Origin: Trissonchulus latispiculum
Lineage: Eukaryota; Nematoda; Enoplea; Enoplida; Ironidae
Assembly: GCA_030248195.1 (NCBI GenBank)
Contig: JASAND010010598.1
Span: 1 to 64,000, forward strand
DNA length: 64,000 nucleotides
Direction of reading: 5' to 3'
Position numbers and translations under genes: made by a program. The first letter of the stretch is position 1, and the number at the start of each line of letters is the position of its first letter. The notes beneath the pieces are model-generated. The model was given only the letters and a program-made list of their open reading frames with translations. It did no database searches and was not told the DNA's origin. Positions 56,488 to 64,000 of this stretch are shown here, piece after piece.

Positions 56488-58307
56488 TTGGAAGAAGCGG
56501 GCCTACGTGAAGGAGCCTCTACATCCGGAGCAGGAAGCATGGATACCTCTGGTCAAGAAACTGGAGGCAACTGGAAGATGCTATCGTTGTTTGCAGCAGG
56601 AGACGTTATCAGCATATCTTCCCCTGGTTACGGGAGCTATCGGAACGATTTGGATGGTGTTCGCTGGACACTGAAGGCCTGGATGCGGACAATGCCCAGT
56701 AATTGGGAAATCATTTTAACGTCCTACAGATTGCCTTCTCCCGCGACCGCTTCTACATTTTTGCCTATTGCGTGGAATTTGTAACCGGATTCCAGCCAGC
56801 CCAATTCCCACCAGACCTGAAGGAATTCCTGTTGAATCCGCCATGCTCGTTTGTGGCCAACGGCTGTTATAATGATGCACAGCGGTGCCAGGACACTTTC
56901 GGGTTCGCCATCAAGACCGAGTGGACCTGACGACTTTATTTAAAGCGTCTGGACTGGCAGAGGAGTATGGCATCCATCGAAACCCTGGATGTGGGATTTC
57001 GCTAAAGGATATGGTGGAAGCCCTGTTCAACGAAAAATATACCAAGGATCCCAACATCCAAAGGTGTGGGATGAATCTTCTGCTCAGTCCAGGACAGCTG
57101 AACTATGCAGTGGAAGATGCCCTCTCTCAACTCCGGGTGGCCAAATGTTGCCTGCAACCGATGTTTGGCCTAGAAGCTACCAGCAGGTGGGCATACCATT
57201 TGCGTCACCATCAGGATTGGCGTTCCGTGCGAACAGCACCGCTGGGATCAAATGGTCGTGACCAGAAAAGCAAGTTCGGTGAGGAAAGACACGAGAAGGA
57301 TGACCAAAAAGAGGACGATGGTGGAAAAGGTTCGAGTGCCAACCTACGTTAGGACGGCGGAACCCTGTTCAAGGACTGCTAAATCCAGGGCCACCTACTT
57401 CCCGGTCGCAGTCCGAGAACAGGTCCGGATCCGTCGATCCGCGCCGATCTGACGTACCTACAGCTACAGTCTCGACCCGGCCCCGGCGCCCCAATACCCA
57501 GATGTCCTCATCACTACCATCCCGCTGTTCAAGGACTTTGTCAGGTGCCTGAAGGCTTACGAGGGGAATACCAAGAAATTTTCCTTTCGAAGGGCTGCAA
57601 GGGAAAGCACAATTCCAGTTCGGTGGCTTCACACAAGTAGCGAATTCATCCGAGAGGAACCGCTATCTGGGAAGCCACGGTATGGATTGCTGGGAACGGG
57701 TACAGCATACGACGGATACACCAGCTGTTGAAGGTGCGACCCGTAAATGGACACGTTTCGCTGACCCAGATATAGGACCCCACATTCCCGAAACTTCCGA
57801 TTGGCGACCAGCGAAGATGGAGTGGTGCGCCCTTTTGGGACAAAACGGCCAGAGGCGCGCCCCTATTCTGCCAAATTCCGGTATTCCCCCTGTGGTCCCC
57901 AGGCTACCTGACAATAACGTTCATGAACGCTGGACTGATACGACCGTCCAGCTTGGAGGAGAGGAGAGCCCTTTCAGCAACTTTCACGAAGCTACGTTCA
58001 CCATACGGGGGATCACGTATAACTGTGTCGAGAAGTACTACCAATACTCGAAGGCCAAATATTTCCATAATGACAAACTGGTAGAGGAAATTTTGGAGTC
58101 CGGAGAACTCAGAAAGCTCTCGGCTGGAAAGTTTTGCCGCGTGACCGGACCAGCTGGCGCGATGTAAATAGGTTCTTTATGTGCGAGGGACTATACGCAA
58201 AATTTGCGCAGAACGACCACCTAACAGCGCACCTCCTCGCTACCGCGCAGCGGAGACTGGTCAAAACTAGGGAAAAAGACTACTTCTGCGCTCTGCATCC
58301 TCCCTGA
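56488..58307 (+). pseudogene. DEDDy 3'-5' exonuclease plus NADAR domain, decayed
   Basis: Four or more frames in series encode one protein of about 600 residues. Exonuclease part: motif I LDTEGLDAD near 56667, then LQIAFSRDRFYIF, FPPDLKEFL, motif II NGCYNDAQRCQDTFG near 56860, GISLKDMVEALF and motif III YAVEDALSQLR near 57105. These are the DEDDy acidic residues of RNase D/Werner-type exonucleases. A 92-residue open linker follows at 57453-57731. Then the NADAR domain: SPFSNFHEATFTIRGITYN, VEKYYQYSKAKYF and, in a new frame, WRDVNRFFMCEGLYAKF, with a stop at 58305-58307. NADAR enzymes cleave N-glycosidic bonds of ADP-ribose compounds. At least three shifts and one stop (56700) break it. No introns are apparent, which fits a mobile or retrocopied gene. 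Confidence 0.8.
57940..58307 (+). pseudogene. NADAR domain portion
   Basis: The conserved FSNF start, the VEKYYQ helix and the CEGLYAKFAQN segment are all present. A single-base shift falls near 58143, between FCR and the WRDVN block. The usual closing WG.G motif is replaced by YFCALHPP before the stop, so the very end is either divergent or lost. Confidence 0.8.
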
Positions 58308-58532
58308 ACGATCCAGAAATCGGTCTGGGTTGCAATTGGCTCGGACGCCTCCTCATGCTGCTGCGATCTCACTTCATTAGACAGATAACAGGTGTCCAAC
58401 CCGTACCATGTCCATGGAAATGAACTTTGGCACCTATTGTGAAGGACCATTTGAAATTTTGCCCTTAGAGAATTACATGTAAGAAAAATTTAGTTTACTT
58501 CATCAAATGTGTCGTCACCCCACACCTGAGCT

Positions 58533-59260
58533 TTGCGTAGGTTGTCCAGCTATGTTTTCGAAAGCAGTGAATATTTGAGATCTAAACTTTTCTGTGAACC
58601 AGCTTTCTGGCATGATGAAAACGGGGATACATCTAGTCCACGTCATCAAGGTCGGAATCCGAACGTTATGAAAATTGTGCGTCCTCGAAGCATTCATGAT
58701 GATGTCATGAGACTTTATAAAATTCCTGAGGACACAGCAAAATTTAATTTTCGGCAAATTGTAGACATGGTGACTTTTGCGCATGAGTATGATCTGGCTT
58801 TCGTTGATGTGTCTCTAGCTCGATTTTTGATATATCCGTGCTGAAATACTACCGTGATTAAACCTAGACACTTTTTCAAGTTTCATCCATGTTCTGGAAA
58901 TTATTTGGTTCCAGTTGACAGCGTTTTTCCAGTACATGCTGCGTATCGTGCACCGAAAATTTTTGAATCTAGGTCATATCATATTTAAAAGGCTGATACC
59001 TGGGGTCTCGGTGTACTGTACACCATGCTGGTTGGGCGGTATCCCTTTGATGGCCCTACAAATTTGCGGATGGAAAACCGAATTCGCCGTGGACTTTATT
59101 CGTACGAAGCTCACGACTCCATAATTCCGTCCGCACGAGACTTGATTGGAAAAATGCTGTCATTGAAACCAGATAGTAGGCCCATAGTAAATGAAATTTT
59201 GACACATCCATGGTTAGAGGTGGTAGGATATTTGCAACGTTTATTTCAAAATATGACATC
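58533..59260 (+). pseudogene. Tribbles-like pseudokinase fragment
   Basis: One reading frame holds the C-terminal two thirds of a kinase-like domain. FRQIVDMVTFAHEYDL is the helix before the catalytic loop; the loop itself reads FVDVSLARF, lacking the usual HRD. AYRAPKIFES is the APE region. WGLGVLYTMLVGRYPFDG, ENRIRRG, ARDLIGKMLSLKPDSRP and EILTHPW complete the C-lobe. LLVGRYPF with IRRG is typical of Tribbles, which are scaffolds for COP1-type ubiquitination. In-frame stops occur at 58841 (TGA) and about 58987 (TAA). No intron is evident. The N-terminal 60 residues do not resemble the family. Confidence 0.65.
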
Positions 59261-59479
59261 CCTGCTGGATCTCAGGTATGGTGTGATAACTTAATATGGG
59301 TTAGCCTATAACCCATAACCCAATCCTAAAGAAATCAAAAGTTCGGCTGAAAATTGTACTCGAACGGAAAATTCAGTGGACGAAATAGACTCAATATATA
59401 TAATGCTCTACGGTTATCTCTCAAACCAAATCTAGCTCTACTAAGCGCTCGCTGAAACGATTAGCGCGTAAAACTCTCT

Positions 59480-59532
59480 GGAAAGGAAAGGAAAGGATGG
59501 AAAGGATGGAAAGGATGGAAGGATGGAAAGGA
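59480..59532. repeat. GGAAA/GGATG microsatellite
   Basis: Repeated GGAAAGGATGGAAAGGATGG units. No coding context. Confidence 0.9.
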
Positions 59533-59699
59533 AACTTCTGGTTCTATCCAAGGCTAAATAATCTTTCCAGTTGGTTTTGCGGTGCCGAGATTTTAGTCCA
59601 CAGACAATTTAGACTTAGACTTTGAACAAGCTAAACAAATTTTGCATCTCTCAACTAGTTCTAATTAGACTAAGATTTCAGAAGTTTCAATTCAGTGGT

Positions 59700-60840
59700 T
59701 TATATATGTATGTAGATGCTCCGGGTTCTTGCCCAGGCCCTACTTTAATATACGTGTGTCTATTTAGTATATTGTATGTTAATTGTCGTATATATTTTGG
59801 ATAATATTTGTATTGTTTGTTGCGTATATAATTGTTGTATTTATTTGGACAATTCATATATATTTGGACACTTATATATTTGGACTCTTACATATATTTG
59901 GACAATTCATGATATTTATCATATATCTTCTGTGTTTTGTAGCTTTATGCTTTTATCGTATTATTCTTTTATACTCTTTAGGGTATTAAATGTAAACCTA
60001 AACTTTTGGAAAATCTTAATGCTAAATTGGAGAATTGAATAATTTTTCAAGTTTTGCTGTCTGTCGGAGTTCAGAGCCTATCACTTAAATCTTGAGTCAA
60101 AGAGCCTAGGGCTTGGCTACACGGATTACTTGCACAGCAGCGAGGCAACTGCAATACGATGTAGTAAGTTAGCTCGCTTCACCGACTCCGACGGGCTGGT
60201 CAACCCCTAACCAGTAGCGACGTGCTAAAAGACCAACCGAAGAGGCAGGAATGCCACGGTCGGCAGTTGGGTTTCAACCTTTCGAAGGAACCGCAACCAG
60301 TAAAACTCTAACACAATCTCTCGATGGTCGGCAGCATTTGAGACTTCATGAGTGATCTAACAGTTAGCCACATCCGTGCATGTCCTCCGCTCCTGCCGCC
60401 CTGACCCCGTGACTCGTCAACCACAGGTTTCCGTAATGAACCTCAGGACTCCGAAACAGTCTTTTATAAATCATTTATTATATATATCCTAGATATATTG
60501 AGATCAAAGTTGTGTATTATTAAATTATATATATTTTTTCTTTCGTCGCTCTAGCCAATACATATCATATCATGTTACTCCGTAAATCGGTTTTCCTATT
60601 CTACACTTCTACTTTTACAGTTATTAAATATCTACGTTTAAAGTTTTACCATTAAATCAAAAGCGATTGGATGTGCTACAAAATCGAAATTGCTAACCTT
60701 TTTCTTTTCCGCGACAAGAAATCAGACCTGGAAGGGGGACAGGAGTTTAACCCGGAAGGAAGGGAGGCCCAACAGGTATTTCTACTCTACAACAGCACCC
60801 AAATATTTCAGCTAACAATAAACTATTTACAAAAAGTTAG
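59700..60840. other. Intergenic, TATTTGGAC repeats and a GC-richer block
   Basis: 59840-59910 has four ATATATTTGGACA units that recur at 50935-51035. 60080-60460 is GC-richer with many stops in all frames; it could be an LTR or UTR remnant. Hydrophobic frames at 59776-60042 come from the AT-rich repeats. Confidence 0.4.
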
Positions 60841-60849
60841 GAAGTCTGC

Positions 60850-61553
60850 GACTTTTAGTGGAAAAAGGCCATACCCTCTTCCCCTTCCACCTCCTGATCT
60901 GCTAATTTTTCTAATTCCTCGAGGACCTTAGCCAAGCTATTTGCTAAAAACTGCTCCCTCTTCACAGCCGTTTCTTTCCTACCACGCCGCAAGGCCCACT
61001 GTAGATGCCACAAAGTAATTTTGCACATTAGCCGTGTAGTTAGAAGCTAGGGTGGCTAGCCAGCAAGTCGGCTCTCCGGCCGAATGGTCCCCATCAATAT
61101 AGCCGGGGCCAGTGTGGCTTTCTGGTGGCTCTTGTGGATTCATTGCAGTTCAATCTAAACAAAATAGGCCAAATATTATAACCCTACACTCTTCCTATAC
61201 ACTCAACTACAGCCTGAACCTTCCCTTCCTAGTGCTGATTACCTCCTGGGCCATAGAATTTGTCCAGGCTTACCCATTTTATTCTATAGTCCACCCGATC
61301 CCAGGTCAACATCATTGATTTGACTTTGAGGTGGGCCCTAGGGAACTCCATTCCCTCCCTAGCCACGATCGCCTCAAAATCGCTAACTGTGACTCTAAAA
61401 CGGTTAAACCCCCCAGGGCATACCGCACATTTGAGAACTGAGGTGGAGGAACCCTGGCAGGGCCGGCCGGTGGGTCTGGAGGGGTATCAGGGAGCTTCCC
61501 TTCCTGCAGGTCTTCCCCCTGCCCCCGGCCTGAGGAAAGGCGCCATTGCCATT
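60850..61553 (-). pseudogene. Decayed minus-strand ORF pair, unknown family
   Basis: From ATG near 61553 the minus strand reads a Gly/Arg/Pro-rich start, one stop, then CAVCPGGFNRFRVTVSDFEA, EFPRAHLKVKSMMLTW and a stop near 61233. A second frame from ATG near 61141 reads NPQEPPESHTGPGYIDGD and, after a 1-base shift, LQWALRRGRKETAVKREQFL and a Glu-rich end. Their proximity suggests one decayed gene of a mobile element. No family was recognised. Confidence 0.4.
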
Positions 61554-61929
61554 TTTCACGTTCATAAATTACACGGCTATAAAATAGGATAAAAATTTAG
61601 ATAAAAACAGAAACGTCACATCCTTGGCAGGTGCTCATACGCACAACCACACTAAATGTTAAAGTAATTAAGTTCTATAGATATTATACGGTGCATCCAT
61701 AAAGTTATTTCATTTTATGTACCTTCTCCGCACATATTCCGAGTATCTATGCTTCACATATACGCGTACGCATGGCATATAGTTTTCATTGCTTGGTTGA
61801 CTATTCAGAATTAAATTGTGCTACATTATATTGAGTTATATAATTAAATTATATATAGACTGATTTAAAATTGAAGAAACAACACTCATAACATTACCGT
61901 TCAACTGTCCGGCAGATTAGAGATAGCAC

Positions 61930-62520
61930 CTTTTCAGGATAACCCCCCCCCAGGCCCAGATTCCGCAAAAATTGACCAAATGAGCTGAAATTTGGTATGG
62001 GTATGTTTTCGATCACCCTGAGTTCAAATATCGCAAAATTTTTCGATTTCTCGAAATTCGATTTTTTTCGATTCGTAAGGGGGGACCAAGGGGAAGCGAA
62101 ACATTTTTTGTCTTCGATCTTGCTGAAAAGTTGTATGTAGGGGTTTTCGGGGCCGTAGAACACGAATCTGAAGTCCGTTTTTGGATTCAGCTTTTCGTCA
62201 GCTCAGTATAAGCTTACATCTTAAGCTTACAAGTTTATCTTATTCTGAGCTAACGAAAAGCTGAATCGAAAAACGGATTTAAGATTCTTGTTCTACGACC
62301 CCGAAAACCCCTGTACACAACTTTTCAGCAAAATCGAAGACAAAAATTTTTTCGGTTCCCCTTGGTCCCCCCTTGCGAATCGAAAAAAATCGAATTTCTC
62401 GAAATCAAAAAATTTTGCGATATTTGAACTGAGCGTGGTCGAAAACATACCCATACCAAATTTCAGCTCATTTGGTCAAGTTTTACGGAATCTGGGCCTG
62501 GGGTGGGTTATCCTGAAAAG
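61930..62520. mobile_element. Foldback element, about 590 bp
   Basis: CTTTTCAGGATAAC at 61930 is inverted at 62507-62520, and the two halves are imperfect inverse copies almost to the centre near 62225 (AGCTTACATCTTAAGCTTAC). The arms have diverged by roughly a tenth by eye, so it is older than the 182-bp foldback. Twin open frames in the two arms are mirror images, not genes. Confidence 0.8.
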
Positions 62521-62949
62521 AACCCGATTCTGTCCACACTTTTGTAGATAGCTGTAATAGAGTAGTTCATATAAATATATCGTAGTCGTCTACTCGTCTT
62601 ATTATTACTACAAGTTCGATAATCTCAATGGGTAGGGTAAGAAATTGGACAATTCCCTAATATTTCGATAATTAAAACATTTAAATCATGAAACATGAAA
62701 TTTTAGCAGTATGAGATTAACAAATTTCACTGCTGCTTCCTTAAATAATATTTTTGAAACGTACTCAGAAAGCAGGAACTCGATAGATTCTGCAGACATA
62801 ACAAAGCTATTCTCATTCAAAATGTAATACATTTATTTATTCAATGTTAGTTCAATGCTAATACATAGATAATTCCCAAAATATACACTTTAGGCTAGAG
62901 TAAGAATTAGTAAGTATTAGTACGGCTACAATAGTACGTAGACATGCTT

Positions 62950-63022
62950 TAGTACGACATAGGTCGTAAAGACTTTAGTACGACGACAGTCGTAAAATAC
63001 TTTAGTACGACTATAAGTCGTA
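62950..63022. repeat. Three tandem small hairpins
   Basis: TTTAGTACGAC and GTCGTAAA flank 4-6 base loops, three times in a row (near 62951, 62982 and 63002), with a fainter fourth unit upstream at 62920-62945. Confidence 0.8.
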
Positions 63023-63856
63023 AAAGGATGGGGTAAAGAGCTAGGAGAGACCAATTTTACAAAAACTTTGTTTTCTAAAACCCGTTAATATGGAAGAGAG
63101 TATAGCAGGAATTATATACTCTCAAAATTATGAAGCATATAGCACATAAATTTTTCGAAATTATCATGAAAAAGGAAGAAATAAACCAGAAAAATTAGGA
63201 GGATAGATTTAGGTACGTTGGACTCGAAAAACTTTACTCTATTTGGAGAAAGAAAATTGGTAAGCGGTAATAATTACTTATACGGAAATAGAGCGCAGCC
63301 GCGCTGTTACAATTCGGTTAGACGTTTAGTTCAATTATTCAGTTAAATTCCATACACAATGAACTTATGATTCTTTTCGTTATAGTAAATACCTTAAGGG
63401 AAGGACTGAACGTTTAAGGTATAGCTGTTTCTGAAATAACAACTGATGTATTGCATAATAGACCAATTTAATATGATTGGTCATAACGTCAAAAAGAAAA
63501 CAAGCGTTTTGACGCACAGCCATCGTACAAGGCAAATTTTCACATATTCCAGCATTACCAAACCCAGTAGAATTCACTCGATGTCAGGACTAAACTAGCT
63601 TTCATGTAGTGATTTAATCTAATTTAATAAAATTTATTTTCTGACATTGTAATTACAACACGACAAAGAATGTTGAAACTCATTTTTTCGTAATCGGACT
63701 CCTCGAAGGGATAGTCAATTAGGATAGGATAGAATATATGGTCGAGTTAAAAGCACTAAAACAGGAACCGGTAGTTAAAACTACCCGGATACAAAGGAAT
63801 GTAAGGGTTTGGACTTGAAAGAATGGTATGTTTGGAATCCCAACTCATGTACCCAC

Positions 63857-63971
63857 CTCCCAAGAAAAGGTATAACTTAGCATCTATTTCCCAAAGGCAA
63901 TGCGCCAGCTGAGCTTCCGCCAACTGCGCGGCGCGCTTTTGTTGTTCCCGTGTCAAAAATTTCGCTTCACA
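63857..63971 (-). CDS. Good isolated exon of an unknown gene
   Basis: The acceptor CTCCCTTTAG precedes 63971 and the donor GTGGGT follows 63857. Thirty-eight open codons include FLTREQQKRAAQLAEAQLAH and WEIDAKLYLFL, an Ala/Gln-rich amphipathic helix. Base composition is more GC-rich than its surroundings. It is probably an exon of a gene that starts right of the window. A possible downstream minus-strand piece at 63577-63380 has no clear splice sites. Confidence 0.45.
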
Positions 63972-64000
63972 CTAAAGGGAGTCCGTTTTTAGTTTAATCA

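Noticed and set aside
59776..60042. Hydrophobic open frames that could look like membrane proteins
   Set aside because: They are translations of AT-rich ATATTTGGACA repeats that recur at 50.9 kb.
61894..62551. Two similar 87-89 codon frames on opposite strands
   Set aside because: They are the two arms of one foldback element, so the similarity is a consequence of the palindrome.

Overview
The window is nuclear DNA of an invertebrate animal. It is AT-rich, carries spliced genes separated by long repeat-filled gaps, and contains families typical of metazoans: a Pellino E3 ligase, a C-type lectin and a Tribbles-like pseudokinase. I cannot place the phylum. Long open frames are rare because real exons are short; most of the sequence is transposon debris, MITEs and tandem repeats. 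All gene models were spliced by eye from splice sites, reading phase and family similarity.

0-3.3 kb: a 147-149 bp tandem array running off the left edge and an isolated P-loop NTPase exon (980-1191). 3.35-15.5 kb, plus strand: a nearly complete Pellino gene of at least ten coding exons, with introns full of MITEs. It has one clear 1-base break in exon 8, an odd splice junction between exons 6 and 7, and one unresolved stretch between exons 4 and 6.

16-23.8 kb: an inverted-repeat element, a non-LTR reverse transcriptase scrap (minus) and a 1.9-kb minisatellite of 29-bp units. 23.8-28.4 kb, minus strand: a secreted-type C-type lectin whose domain is split over three exons, preceded by a Cys-containing, Thr-tailed exon; two tandem tRNA genes lie just upstream on the same strand. 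29.8-31.3 kb: two nested TTAA-flanked elements. 34.7-40.1 kb: further inverted-repeat elements.

41-46.3 kb: a decayed Ty3/gypsy pol split at its reverse-transcriptase YxDD box by about 3.8 kb of inserted sequence. That insert holds a miniature LTR element with three tRNA-bearing LTRs and a 4-bp target duplication. 47.4-48.4 kb, minus: a frameshifted unknown ORF. 49.3-54.5 kb, minus: an unrecognised single-pass membrane protein gene with phase-compatible exons; its first-exon region is duplicated at 56.2 kb.

56.5-58.3 kb, plus: a decayed gene joining a DEDDy 3'-5' exonuclease to a NADAR domain, the most unusual coding feature here. 58.5-59.3 kb: a Tribbles-like pseudokinase copy with two in-frame stops. 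60.8-64 kb: a decayed minus-strand ORF pair, a foldback element, a triplet of small hairpins and one good isolated minus-strand exon.
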